Shown here: positions 46,112 to 55,405 of the stretch, in pieces
How positions within the stretch are numbered: position 1 is the first letter of the stretch
Layout: each line of letters begins with the position of its first letter
Assembly: GCF_900445265.1 (NCBI RefSeq)
Contig: NZ_UFTA01000002.1
Location: forward strand, 186,001-250,000
Direction of reading: 5' to 3'
Length of the DNA: 64,000 nucleotides
Source: Anaerococcus octavius
GTDB lineage: Bacteria > Bacillota > Clostridia > Tissierellales > Peptoniphilaceae
Position numbers and translations under genes: made by a program
The notes under the pieces: generated by a model
Told to the model about the DNA's origin: nothing
Database searches by the model: none
What the model saw: only the letters and a program-made list of their open reading frames with translations

Positions 46112-46660
46112 ATGAATCGAGTAACACTTATAGGAAGACTAGTACGCGATCCGGAACTAAGATATACTCAATCAAACCAATCAGTTGCAAACTTTACTCT
46201 AGCCGTAGATAGACGTATGAGTAGAGAAAAGAAACAAGAAGCAGAATCTCAAAATCGTCCAACAGCTGATTTCATTCGCATAAATGTATGGGGTCCTCAA
46301 GCTGTTAATTGTGAAAGATATTTAAGAAAAGGAAGTCAATGTGCTGTTGAAGGTAGAATCCAAACAGGATCTTACCAAGACAGAGAAACTGGCAAAACAG
46401 TCTATACTACAGATATTGTTGCAGATAATGTAGAGTTTTTAGGATCTCGTTCAGATAATCAAGGTTCTTCAAACTATAATCAAAATTATGGCGATAACCA
46501 AGATTATGGTAACGATAATTACTCACAAACTGGTTATCAAAACAACAATTCTTATAACAATAACTCATATAATCAAAACCAAGCTGGCTTTGATAGTAAT
46601 GATGATTTCTTTGATGATGATTTCACTGAAATAGAAGATGATGGAAGGATTCCGTTCTAA
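46112..46660 (+). CDS. ssb: Single-stranded DNA-binding protein
   Basis: A 182-residue SSB. The OB fold covers residues 1-110: MNRVTLIGRLVRDPELRYT, VANFTLAVDR, DFIRINVWG, and YLRKGSQCAVEGRIQTGSY. A disordered Asn/Gln/Tyr-rich linker follows. The acidic tip ends DDGRIPF, close to the DDDIPF that recruits repair and replication proteins. The ATG lies 3 bases after rpsF. It belongs to the rpsF-ssb-rpsR operon. Confidence 0.97.
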   Translation: MNRVTLIGRLVRDPELRYTQSNQSVANFTLAVDRRMSREKKQEAESQNRPTADFIRINVWGPQAVNCERYLRKGSQCAVEGRIQTGSYQDRETGKTVYTTDIVADNVEFLGSRSDNQGSSNYNQNYGDNQDYGNDNYSQTGYQNNNSYNNNSYNQNQAGFDSNDDFFDDDFTEIEDDGRIPF

Positions 46661-46680
46661 AATACTAAGAAAGGAATATC

Positions 46681-46911
46681 ATGGCTCAAAATAGAAGATT
46701 TAGACCAAGAAAAAAAGTTGATCCATTTGTAAAAGATCCATCAAAAGTGATTGATTACAAAGATACTGAAACTTTAAAAAGATTTATTTCTGATAGAGGA
46801 AAAATCTTACCAAGAAGAGTAACAGGTCTTAATGCAAAACACCAAAGAGAAGTAACACGTGCTATTAAACGTGCTCGCCAAGTTGCATTATTACCATATG
46901 AAGAAAATTAA
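46681..46911 (+). CDS. rpsR: 30S ribosomal protein S18
   Basis: A 76-residue S18: [20 protein letters not shown] and [20 protein letters not shown]-type sequence (here [19 protein letters not shown]). It binds S6. AAGGAA precedes the ATG. Last gene of the operon, followed by a hairpin terminator. Confidence 0.97.
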   Translation: MAQNRRFRPRKKVDPFVKDPSKVIDYKDTETLKRFISDRGKILPRRVTGLNAKHQREVTRAIKRARQVALLPYEEN

Positions 46912-46955
46912 TAATTAGACAATAAATATACAAACAAATTCAATAAGCGATAAAT

Positions 46956-47004
46956 AGGACGCTAAAAGTTAATGCAGACTTGCATCTCTTTGGCGTCCTT
47001 TTAT
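46956..47004 (+). terminator. rpsF-ssb-rpsR terminator
   Basis: AGGACGC (46956-46962) pairs with GCGTCCT (46993-46999), with inner ATGCA/TGCAT, followed by TTTTATT. Confidence 0.82.
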
Positions 47005-47092
47005 TATAAAAAATTCTTTAATTTGATTTATAATTGTAATATCTGAAATTAATATTACAATATAAATATAAAAAACTATATAAGGAGGACAT

Positions 47093-49054
47093 ATGTCTGT
47101 AGAGATTTTATCTTTAATAGTAGCAATACTAGCAATTCTTTTTATGATTATTACAATCACAAAAAAGATTAATCCATTATCAGCTGGTAATGATCGTATG
47201 CTACAAATCTCAAGCTATATCAGAGATGGTGCAATGACATTTCTAAAAAGAGAGTACAAATACATTGCAATTTTTGTCGTTATAGTAGCAATTTTATTAG
47301 CAATATTTTTAAACGTTAAGATTATGCTTTGTTATCTACTAGGCTCTATTCTTTCTATGCTAGCAGGTTATATAGGAATGAAAGTTTCTACTGCTTCTAA
47401 TGTTAGATGTGCAAACCAAGCTTATGAAGATGGAGAAGATGGTGCTCTAAAAGTAGCATTTTCAGGTGGATCTGTAATGGGTATGGCTGTAACAGGTCTT
47501 GGATTTATAGGAATTATTTTAACCTACCTTTACTATAAAGACCCAACTATCCTTATGGGATATTCACTAGGTGCTTCATCAGTTGCACTTTTTGCTAGAG
47601 TTGGTGGTGGTATCTACACAAAAGCTGCTGACCTTGGTGCTGATCTTGTAGGTAAAGTAGAAGCAGGAATCCCAGAAGATGACCCAAGAAACCCTGCAGT
47701 TATTGCTGATAATGTAGGAGATAATGTTGGGGACGTTGCTGGCATGGGAGCTGATTTATTCGAATCTTATTCTGGAGCTATCATTTCAGCTATGACACTT
47801 GGTACAGTTTACTTTGAACAAGCAGGATTACAATTTACATTATTCTTAGCAGCTATAGGTATTGCTGCATCAATACTTGCATCAATCATATTCTTAGCTG
47901 GAAAACATGCTAACCCACAAAAGGCATTAATGAATACCCTATACATTTCAGGCGCTATAGTATTAATCGGTTCATTAATATTATCAAACAAATACTTTGA
48001 TAGCTACAGTGCAGCATTTGCAGTAATCACTGGACTTATAGCAGGTATCTTAATAGGTTTATTAACAGAGGTTTATACTTCAGATAAATATAAACACGTA
48101 AAATACATTACAAAAGAATCATCAACAGGTGTTGCTACAAACATTATTGCTGGTCTTTCAACAGGAATGTTATCGACTGTATTCCCAATCCTTGTTATTG
48201 CTATTGCAATCATAGTTGCCTTTAACCTAATGGGAGTATATGGTATTGCTCTTGCAGCAGTAGGTATGCTTTCAATTACAGGAACAACAGTAACAGTGGA
48301 TGCTTACGGTCCTATAACAGACAACGCTGGTGGTATTGCAGAAATGAGCTATCTACCAGAAAAAGTTCGTGATATTACAGATGGACTAGATTCTATTGGT
48401 AATACAACAGCAGCCATCGGTAAAGGATTTGCGATTGGATCTGCAGCACTTACTGCACTTTCATTATTTATTACTTATTCAGAATCAATTAATCTAGAAG
48501 AAATATCAATTTTAGATAGCAAAGTAGTAGCAGGTATGTTTATCGGTGGTATGCTACCATTCCTATTCTCAGCATTGACAATGAACTCAGTAGGAAAAGC
48601 AGCAAGCCAAATGATCGAAGAAGTTAGAAGACAGTTTAAATCAGATGAGAAAATCTTAGCTGGTGAAAAAGAACCAGACTATGCTAACTGCATAAACATT
48701 TCTACAACAGCATCACTAAAAGAAATGATTATTCCAGGAATACTTGCAATAATAGTTCCAATCGCAGTAGGATTAATCCTTGGACCTTATGCTTTAGGTG
48801 GATTATTAGCAGGAGCTCTTGTAGCTGGTGTAATGATGGCAATCTTTATGTCAAACGCTGGTGGTGCTTGGGATAATGCTAAAAAATACATCGAATCTGG
48901 TGTAGAAGGTGGTAAAGGATCTGATGCTCACAAAGCAGCAGTAGTAGGGGATACAGTAGGTGATCCATTTAAAGATACATCAGGACCATCACTAAATATC
49001 CTTATCAAACTAATGACAATAGTTTCTGTAGTATTTGCAGGATTATTTATCTAA
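47093..49054 (+). CDS. hppA: Membrane-bound K+-dependent pyrophosphatase
   Basis: A 653-residue polytopic pump with about 15-16 helices that uses PPi hydrolysis to move H+ or Na+. Substrate motifs are [38 protein letters not shown] and the C-terminal [29 protein letters not shown] has Ala where K+-independent pumps have Lys, so K+ dependence is predicted. The pumped ion cannot be decided by eye; Na+ is common in anaerobes with this subtype. AAGGAGG precedes the ATG. Monocistronic. Confidence 0.95.
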   Translation: MSVEILSLIVAILAILFMIITITKKINPLSAGNDRMLQISSYIRDGAMTFLKREYKYIAIFVVIVAILLAIFLNVKIMLCYLLGSILSMLAGYIGMKVSTASNVRCANQAYEDGEDGALKVAFSGGSVMGMAVTGLGFIGIILTYLYYKDPTILMGYSLGASSVALFARVGGGIYTKAADLGADLVGKVEAGIPEDDPRNPAVIADNVGDNVGDVAGMGADLFESYSGAIISAMTLGTVYFEQAGLQFTLFLAAIGIAASILASIIFLAGKHANPQKALMNTLYISGAIVLIGSLILSNKYFDSYSAAFAVITGLIAGILIGLLTEVYTSDKYKHVKYITKESSTGVATNIIAGLSTGMLSTVFPILVIAIAIIVAFNLMGVYGIALAAVGMLSITGTTVTVDAYGPITDNAGGIAEMSYLPEKVRDITDGLDSIGNTTAAIGKGFAIGSAALTALSLFITYSESINLEEISILDSKVVAGMFIGGMLPFLFSALTMNSVGKAASQMIEEVRRQFKSDEKILAGEKEPDYANCINISTTASLKEMIIPGILAIIVPIAVGLILGPYALGGLLAGALVAGVMMAIFMSNAGGAWDNAKKYIESGVEGGKGSDAHKAAVVGDTVGDPFKDTSGPSLNILIKLMTIVSVVFAGLFI

Positions 49055-49066
49055 TACATGAAAATG

Positions 49067-49094
49067 AAAACAGAGGGAAATCCCTCTGTTTTTT
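49067..49094 (+). terminator. hppA terminator
   Basis: AAAACAGAGGG pairs with CCCTCTGTTTT around AAAT, followed by T. Confidence 0.9.
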
Positions 49095-49124
49095 ATGTTT
49101 ATTTTTTCGTGTCAATAAAATCGA

Positions 49125-49456
49125 TTGACAAAAACTTGCTTATATGTTTAAATATCATAAGTAATATATTTAATTGTTAGCAAAATTGCCTTTATGGGTA
49201 GTTAAGTACACTTGCTATAAATTAATAAGATATATTTTTACTATAGATTGTCTAAAGATAGGATTTATTCCTTAGTACACACTTTAGGCTGATAAAGAAA
49301 GTTTGCTTTCTTAATAGGGAAAGTGTGCTCTTTTTTACTAATCTATAAGTAAAAAGCTTTAAAGATTACAAAGTTAAAAGAGACATCCCTGTAAAAATTT
49401 TTTACAGGTTTTTTTGTGCAAAAAAACTGATAATTACTACATATTAGGAGAAAGAA
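49125..49456 (+). promoter_or_regulatory. Promoter and long structured leader with two terminators, identity unknown
   Basis: TTGACA (49125-49130) with TTAAAT (49148-49153) at 17 bases is the likely promoter. About 110 bases of AT-rich sequence follow. A first terminator is built from ACACACTTT (49278-49286) and AAAGTGTGC with an inner AAGAAAG/CTTTCTT hairpin, then T6 at about 49331. A second one is CCTGTAAA (49388-49395) and TTTACAGG (49401-49408) with T7. GTACACTTGC at 49206-49215 could compete for the first terminator's 3' arm. I recognise no known riboswitch core. Confidence 0.5.
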
Positions 49457-50617
49457 ATGAATAATTTTAAAAAAATAGCATTAACTTTAGCAATGGCTTT
49501 ATCTTTTACTGCATGTGTAAATGATAACCAAGAAACAAAAAAAGACGATACACAAGCAGAAATGCCAGCAGGAGATGAAAAAACTGATACTTCAGCTGAA
49601 AATGTAAATGATAAAGATTCACAAACAGTTGAAAAAGAAGCGGACAAAGAAGCAAATGATAACAAAGATGAAGATAATGATGTAGAAACTACTGGCAAAA
49701 TGGAAGATGAACCACACTATGGCGAACCAATAAAAGTAGCTTATAATGGGGGAGTTTGTACAGGTGCCCCAGGAATTGCAGATGTTCGTGGAGAATTTAA
49801 AAAAAGAGGACTTGAAGTAGAATTTGTTAATGTAGAAAGTGATGTAGACTCAATTGGTACTCACACAGCAGATGCTACAGTAGGACACATTGCAAAATTC
49901 GTACCACCAACAATAAATGGTGTTGATATGGTATTTGCATCAGGTGCTCACACAGGTTGTAAATCTTTATATGTATTAGATAACGGAGAAATTAATGATA
50001 CTGAAGGATTAAAAGGAAAAACTGTAGGATTCCCAGGATCAATCGGTAGTGCAGACCACAATATTGCTATAAGATTCTTTGATAAAGATGGTATAAAGCC
50101 TGATGAAGTTAATTACAAACAAGTAGAAATGTCTGCTATAGTTCAATCAATGGAAAGCGGTGAACTAGCAGGAGCAATCCTTTCAGATGAATATGCAGAT
50201 AAATTTGTTCAAGATGGAACAATCAAAATGATCAGATCACTATCATTTGATGATGATTTCAAAGACGAAGCTTGTTGTGTAAATGCACTTAATGGTGATT
50301 TTGTAAGAGAAAATCCACTTATGGCAAAAGCTTACAACGAAGCAGTATTATCAACTCAAAAATGGATGGAAGATAACGTAGAAGATGCAGCTAAAATCTT
50401 ATTCGATAATAACTGGGCAAGTGGAGACTTTGATACAGTTGTTAAAATGATGGATTCTTATAATTGGGCAGTTTCATTAGATGAAACAGAAGATACACTA
50501 GAAGGAGTTGTAGATGACTATAGAAAGCTTGGTATTATCGACTCAGATGTGAAAACTGAAGATTTCATTTCTAATTACTGGAATAGTTTAGGATTAAAAG
50601 ATAGCGATATCAAATAG
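49457..50617 (+). CDS. NitT/TauT-type ABC transporter substrate-binding lipoprotein
   Basis: A 386-residue exported lipoprotein. The signal peptide ends in LSFTAC, a lipobox with Cys20. A strongly acidic linker (residues 21-85) tethers the binding domain. The domain pattern VAYNGGVCTGAPGIADVRGEF, LKGKTVGFPGSIGSADHNIA and IVQSMESGELAGAILSDEYA matches the NMT1/SsuA-like fold for sulfonates, nitrate or pyrimidine precursors. The ligand is unknown; Cys residues in VCTGAP, HTGCKS and EACCVNA are unusual for this fold. The permease follows after 14 bases. Confidence 0.85.
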   Translation: MNNFKKIALTLAMALSFTACVNDNQETKKDDTQAEMPAGDEKTDTSAENVNDKDSQTVEKEADKEANDNKDEDNDVETTGKMEDEPHYGEPIKVAYNGGVCTGAPGIADVRGEFKKRGLEVEFVNVESDVDSIGTHTADATVGHIAKFVPPTINGVDMVFASGAHTGCKSLYVLDNGEINDTEGLKGKTVGFPGSIGSADHNIAIRFFDKDGIKPDEVNYKQVEMSAIVQSMESGELAGAILSDEYADKFVQDGTIKMIRSLSFDDDFKDEACCVNALNGDFVRENPLMAKAYNEAVLSTQKWMEDNVEDAAKILFDNNWASGDFDTVVKMMDSYNWAVSLDETEDTLEGVVDDYRKLGIIDSDVKTEDFISNYWNSLGLKDSDIK

Positions 50618-50631
50618 AAAATTTTAAAGTT

Positions 50632-51666
50632 ATGAATGAAAAAAAAGATATAAAGGAAAATGCTCATCAAGGATATGACAAACTTGATGAGCAAGTTTCT
50701 GTTTCTAAAAAAAATAATAAGGCAAGAAATATTTTTAGATTGCTATTGCCATTAATTATGGGTCTTGCAGCAGTTTTTGAGTATATTTATGTGCCAAATA
50801 ATAGACCCATGGCTAAGCAAACAAATTTTTATAATGGATTTTTGTGGATATTAATAGGGATTTATGTTTTAAGCCTTTTAATATCTATAAAAAATAAAAA
50901 TTTAAGAGAAAAATTAATATTTAAGGCACCATTTTATAGTTTGATTATGGTAATATTAATTATTCTTGATGTACTAACCCTTAAAACAGAAAAACTAAGA
51001 CTGCCATATTTTCCATATGTAGATATGATTTTTAATGCAATTGTAAAAGATAGTGACTATATTATGGAATCTACACTTTCTTCATTAAAATTATTATTTA
51101 CAGGCTATCTAATAGGAAGCATACTCGGTCTAATTACAGGTATTTTATGTGGATATTCAAAAAAAGTATCCTACTGGGTAGAACCTTTTATGAAAATTTT
51201 AGGACCAATCCCAACTACAACATGGCTACCTGTAGTAATGGTTTTAGCAACTACACTCTTTAAAGGAGCTATATTTATAATTGCCCTTGGTGTTTGGTTT
51301 TCTGTAACTTTGGCTACCATGACAGGTATAAGAAGTGTAGATAAAAGCTATTATGAAGCGGCAAGAACTCTAGGTGCTAGCGAACATCAATTGGTAAGAA
51401 AAATTGCCATACCATCTGCACTTCCAAATATTTTTCAAGGTTTAACTGCAGGTATGAGCTCAGCTTGTACTTCACTTTTAATTGCAGAAATGATGGGAGT
51501 TGAGTCAGGACTTGGTTGGTATATCAATTGGAAAAAGTCTTGGGCAGAATATGCTAGTATGTATGGTGCAATTATTATAATTTGTTTGACATTTTTATTT
51601 GTAAACTGGGTTTTGAGAAAACTTAGAGATAGAGCCCTAATATGGCAAGAAGGAATGGTTAATTAA
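50632..51666 (+). CDS. ABC transporter permease, NitT/TauT type
   Basis: A 344-residue inner membrane permease. The N-terminal 120 residues are extra, with three hydrophobic helices before the usual BPD core. The core has about five helices and the EAA loop YYEAARTLGASEHQLVRKIAIPSALP. PTTTWLPVVMVLATTLFKGA is typical of SsuC/TauC. The ribosome site is weak, suggesting coupling with the lipoprotein gene. The stop overlaps the ATPase start (TAATG). Confidence 0.9.
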   Translation: MNEKKDIKENAHQGYDKLDEQVSVSKKNNKARNIFRLLLPLIMGLAAVFEYIYVPNNRPMAKQTNFYNGFLWILIGIYVLSLLISIKNKNLREKLIFKAPFYSLIMVILIILDVLTLKTEKLRLPYFPYVDMIFNAIVKDSDYIMESTLSSLKLLFTGYLIGSILGLITGILCGYSKKVSYWVEPFMKILGPIPTTTWLPVVMVLATTLFKGAIFIIALGVWFSVTLATMTGIRSVDKSYYEAARTLGASEHQLVRKIAIPSALPNIFQGLTAGMSSACTSLLIAEMMGVESGLGWYINWKKSWAEYASMYGAIIIICLTFLFVNWVLRKLRDRALIWQEGMVN

Positions 51667-52406
51667 TGAGTGAATTAGTTTTTAAAGATATTAATAAAGA
51701 ATTTATAAGTCCTGATTCGCAAATGGTAACTCATGCCTTAAAAGATGTTAGTTTTACGATAAATGATGGTGAGTTTGTATCTATAGTGGGACCATCTGGT
51801 TGTGGTAAGTCTACAATTTTAAGATTAATTGCAGGTCTAATAGAGCCTACAAGTGGGTCTATAAAATTAAATGGGCAAGAAGTAAAGGGTACAGATAGCA
51901 ATAGAGGTATGGTTTTTCAAAAACCAACTCTATTTCCATGGCTTACAGTAAAAGAAAATGTAGCTTTTTCTGGAAAATTAAAAAATAATCCTGATTATGA
52001 AAAAGTAGATGAGCTTTTAGAAAAAGTTGGCTTAATAGAATTTAAAGATGCATATCCTCATCACCTATCAGGAGGTATGGCACAAAGAGTAGCTCTTATT
52101 AGAACTATGATAAACGAGCCAAAAGTATTTTTGCTTGATGAACCGCTCGGAGCTTTAGATGCATTTACAAGAATGAATATGCAAGATGAGCTTTTAAAAC
52201 TATGGGGTGAGAATAATACAATGATGATTATGGTAACCCATGACATAGATGAAGCTATCTATATGTCAAATAAAGTTATAGTTATGAAACCACGACCAGG
52301 ACAGATAAGAGAAATTGTAAATATAGATATGGACTATCCAAGAGATAGGACAGATAAGAAGTTTACAGAATACAGAAATCATATATTACACATATTAAAT
52401 ATTTAA
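51666..52406 (+). CDS. ABC transporter ATP-binding protein, NitT/TauT type
   Basis: A 246-residue ATPase: Walker A GPSGCGKST, Q-loop MVFQKPTLFPWL, signature LSGGMAQRVA, Walker B VFLLDEPLGALD, and switch His in MVTHDIDEAIYMS. FPWLTVKENV and the ability to act with the preceding permease match SsuB/TauB/ThiZ. It overlaps the permease by one base and closes the operon. No terminator is obvious before the argG promoter. Confidence 0.93.
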   Translation: MSELVFKDINKEFISPDSQMVTHALKDVSFTINDGEFVSIVGPSGCGKSTILRLIAGLIEPTSGSIKLNGQEVKGTDSNRGMVFQKPTLFPWLTVKENVAFSGKLKNNPDYEKVDELLEKVGLIEFKDAYPHHLSGGMAQRVALIRTMINEPKVFLLDEPLGALDAFTRMNMQDELLKLWGENNTMMIMVTHDIDEAIYMSNKVIVMKPRPGQIREIVNIDMDYPRDRTDKKFTEYRNHILHILNI

Positions 52407-52411
52407 AAAAT

Positions 52412-52440
52412 TTGACAAAGTAGTTAGAATAGGATAGAAT
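52412..52440 (+). promoter_or_regulatory. argG promoter
   Basis: TTGACA (52412-52417), 17-base spacer, TAGAAT (52435-52440), directly before the T-box leader. Confidence 0.8.
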
Positions 52441-52469
52441 GTCCTTAATTAGAATATTAGTCTTAAAAA

Positions 52470-52716
52470 TGTGTTGAAGAGAAGAGTATTTATCTAAAAA
52501 GCTAAAAGCGAGTCCTAGATGGTGAAAGGGGATAAGTGGTTAGGTAAAGAAAAGAACCTCTGAGCTAATAAGTCGATACAAGGAGATTTATTCGGGAACT
52601 CCCGTTATAGAGTTAGAGTATTATTTGTACTTGATGAGGTTTATTTTGTGAGAAATAAATGAATATGGGTGGTAACACGAGCTTTCGTCCCTTTTTGGGG
52701 TGAAAGCTTTTTTTAT
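52470..52716 (+). ncRNA. T-box leader, probably arginine-specific
   Basis: Stem I landmarks: GAAGAGAAGAGTA (AG bulge side, near 52478) and GCGAGTCC...GATGGTGAAAGG (distal loops). The specifier region is GAAAAGAACCTCTGAG; by the usual NNN-A-CC pattern the codon is AGA (52553-52555), Arg. The antiterminator T-box GGGTGGTAACACGAGC lies at 52667-52682. The terminator pairs AGCTTTC (52680-52686) with GAAAGCT (52702-52708) plus GTCCC/GGGGT, then T-run. Uncharged tRNA-Arg is expected to switch on argGH. Confidence 0.9.
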
Positions 52717-52771
52717 TGCCAAGAAAATACACAGATGACTATATTTTAAAAAAATTTTTATGGAGGATATT

Positions 52772-54013
52772 ATGTTAAAAAACGAATATGAAATATTAAA
52801 AGAAGCGAACAAAGTAGTATTAGCTTATTCTGGCGGCCTAGATACATCAGTTATGGTAACATGGCTTAGAGAACATGGTGTCAAAGAAGTCATTTGTGTA
52901 TCAGTAGACCTAGGTCAAGTAGAAAATCCAAAAGCTTTGGAAGAAAAAGCCTTATCTTCAGGAGCTAGTAAATTTTATAATGTAAATGTAGAAGACGAAT
53001 TTATAGAAGATTATGCCTTTAAATCTTTAAAAGCTGATGCAAAATATGAAAATGTATATTTACTAGGAACTGCAATTGCTCGTCCACTAATATCAAAAGT
53101 TTTAGTAGATGTAGCTAAAAAAGAAGATACAGATGTCATTGTTCATGGTTGCACAGGAAAAGGAAACGATCAAATACGTTTTGAACTTTCAATTATGGCA
53201 CTTGCACCAGAAATCACTGTAATAGCACCATGGAGGATTTGGGATATAAAAAGTCGTAGCGAAGAAGAAGCTTATGCAAAAGAACACGACATAGAATTAA
53301 AAGTCAGCAAGGATGAAGATTATTCCATGGATGAAAATATATGGCACTTATCTCATGAAGGTTTAGATCTAGAAGATCCACAAAATGCAGCTGATTTAGA
53401 AAAAATATTATATTGGATAACTCCAGCAGAAAGAGCAGTAGATAAAGCTGAAATAGTGGAAATCGAATTTAAAAATGGAAATCCAATAGCCCTAAATGGA
53501 GAAAAGCTAAAAGGATCAGACTTGGTAAAAAAATTAAATACTATAGCTGGTAAACACGGTATAGGTATAGATGATATAGTAGAAAGCAGGATGGTAGGTA
53601 TGAAATCCAGAGGAGTTTATGAAAATCCTGCAGCAAGTGTTTTATATTTTGCTCACGAAAAATTAGAAACAGTAACCCTACATCCAGATACCTTACAATA
53701 TAAAGAAAAAATAGCCCTAGATTATGCAAAATTAGTGTATGCGGGTAAGTGGATGACACCATTAAAAGAAGCTATGGATGCTTTTATTGAGAAAACTCAA
53801 GAAAATGTAAATGGTAAAGTAAAGGTAAAATTATATAAGGGTTCAATGCAACCAGCTGGAATTTTTGCAACAAATTCCTTATACTTAGAAGAATATGCAA
53901 CATTTGAAGAAGATGATGTATATAACCAATCAGATGCCACTGGATTTATTAATCTATTCGGCTTAAGTACAAAAATTTATGCAAAAGCAATAAAAGAAGG
54001 TGAAAATAAATAA
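52772..54013 (+). CDS. argG: Argininosuccinate synthase
   Basis: A 413-residue enzyme joining citrulline and aspartate with ATP. VVLAYSGGLDTSVMVTWL carries the PP-loop. HGCTGKGNDQIRFE, IAPWRIWDIKSR and GMKSRGVYENPA are conserved sites. The ATG at 52772 has GGAGG upstream; an in-frame ATG at 52760 overlaps that ribosome site. argH follows after one base. Controlled by the T-box leader. Confidence 0.97.
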   Translation: MLKNEYEILKEANKVVLAYSGGLDTSVMVTWLREHGVKEVICVSVDLGQVENPKALEEKALSSGASKFYNVNVEDEFIEDYAFKSLKADAKYENVYLLGTAIARPLISKVLVDVAKKEDTDVIVHGCTGKGNDQIRFELSIMALAPEITVIAPWRIWDIKSRSEEEAYAKEHDIELKVSKDEDYSMDENIWHLSHEGLDLEDPQNAADLEKILYWITPAERAVDKAEIVEIEFKNGNPIALNGEKLKGSDLVKKLNTIAGKHGIGIDDIVESRMVGMKSRGVYENPAASVLYFAHEKLETVTLHPDTLQYKEKIALDYAKLVYAGKWMTPLKEAMDAFIEKTQENVNGKVKVKLYKGSMQPAGIFATNSLYLEEYATFEEDDVYNQSDATGFINLFGLSTKIYAKAIKEGENK

Positions 54014-54014
54014 G

Positions 54015-55385
54015 ATGAAATTATGGAGTGGAATGCTATCAGGTGATTTGGACAAATTTGCTGAAGAATTTAACTCATCAATTAAAATTGATCAACGATT
54101 AGTATTTGATGATATAAAAGGATCCATTGCCCATGTAAAAATGCTAAGAAAAACTGCTATCTTAGAAAAAAATGAAGCTGATCAAATTATCAAAGGACTA
54201 GAAGTTATAAAGCAAAAGCTTTTAGATGGATCATTAAAAGTAGATTTAACTAGCGAAGACGTTCATACCTTTGTAGAATCAGCTTTAATTGATGAAATTG
54301 GAGAGCTTGGCAAAAAAATGCATACGGCAAGGTCTAGAAATGATCAAGTAACAACAGATTTAAAATTAAATTTAAGAGATGAAAGCAAAGAAATTTTAAA
54401 GTTTTTAAAAAAATATATAAATGTTCTTTGTAAAAAAGCTAAAGAAAATAAAGATACAATTATGCCGGGCTACACACATTTACAAGCTGCACAGCCAGTA
54501 ACATTTGCCCATCACTTGATGGCCTACTCTATGATGGGTCTTCGTGATTTGGAAAGGCTAGAAGATTACAAAAAAAGATTAAACTTTTCACCGCTTGGTG
54601 CTTGTGCTTTAGCTGGCACAACTTATCCAATTGATCGAGAATTTACTGTAAAAGAGCTAGGATTTGATAGTCTCATGCAAAATTCTATGGATGCAGTAAG
54701 TGATAGAGACTATATTCTAGAATTACAATCAGTTTTATCGATAATTGGCATACATTTATCAAGACTTTCAGAAGAATTGATAATCTGGTCATCCCAGCCT
54801 TATCACTTTGTGAAAATAGATGATAAGTTTTCCACTGGATCATCCATTATGCCTCAAAAGAAAAATCCAGATATGGCAGAGCTTATTAGAAGTAAATCTG
54901 CAAGGCTGATAGGAAATATGAATCAATCATTTGTAATGATGAAAGGATTGCCACTAGCATATTCAAAAGATATGCAGGAAGATAAGAAATCTATTTTTGA
55001 TAGTGTAGATGCAATAAAAATGGCACTTCAAGTTATGGCAGGGCAAATTGAAACATTGACAGTAAATAAAGAAAAAATGTTAAAAGCTTGCAAAGATGGA
55101 TTTTTAAATGCTACTGATGTGGCAGATTATTTGGTAAATAAGGGACTAAGCTTTAGAGATGCCCATCATATTTCGGCAAGACTTGTAAAATATGGCATAG
55201 AAAATAATAAGGGTTTAGATGAAATAGAATTAGTAATTTATAAGAATGAATCAGAATTATTTGAAGAAGATATTTATGATGAAATTGATATAATAAAATG
55301 CGTTAATGAAAGAAAATCTCTAGGCGGACCTGCAAAAAGCGAAGTGGAAAGACAAATAAAATTTGTCCAAGAAAAAATACGATAG
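54015..55385 (+). CDS. argH: Argininosuccinate lyase
   Basis: A 456-residue enzyme splitting argininosuccinate to arginine and fumarate. HTARSRNDQVTTDLKL, PGYTHLQAAQPVTFAHH (catalytic His) and the signature GSSIMPQKKNPDMAE are present. The start is set at ATG 54015 because MKLWSG matches the family start. A GTG at 54000 is also in frame. The usual GRF after KLWxG reads GML here, a minor oddity. The gene follows argG by one base and precedes the transporter genes by 20 bases. Confidence 0.96.
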   Translation: MKLWSGMLSGDLDKFAEEFNSSIKIDQRLVFDDIKGSIAHVKMLRKTAILEKNEADQIIKGLEVIKQKLLDGSLKVDLTSEDVHTFVESALIDEIGELGKKMHTARSRNDQVTTDLKLNLRDESKEILKFLKKYINVLCKKAKENKDTIMPGYTHLQAAQPVTFAHHLMAYSMMGLRDLERLEDYKKRLNFSPLGACALAGTTYPIDREFTVKELGFDSLMQNSMDAVSDRDYILELQSVLSIIGIHLSRLSEELIIWSSQPYHFVKIDDKFSTGSSIMPQKKNPDMAELIRSKSARLIGNMNQSFVMMKGLPLAYSKDMQEDKKSIFDSVDAIKMALQVMAGQIETLTVNKEKMLKACKDGFLNATDVADYLVNKGLSFRDAHHISARLVKYGIENNKGLDEIELVIYKNESELFEEDIYDEIDIIKCVNERKSLGGPAKSEVERQIKFVQEKIR

Positions 55386-55405
55386 AATTATTAGATGGAG
55401 TAATA

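Noticed and set aside
52621-52812. Minus-strand frame over the argG leader
   Set aside because: It overlaps the T-box antiterminator and terminator, and has no ribosome site.
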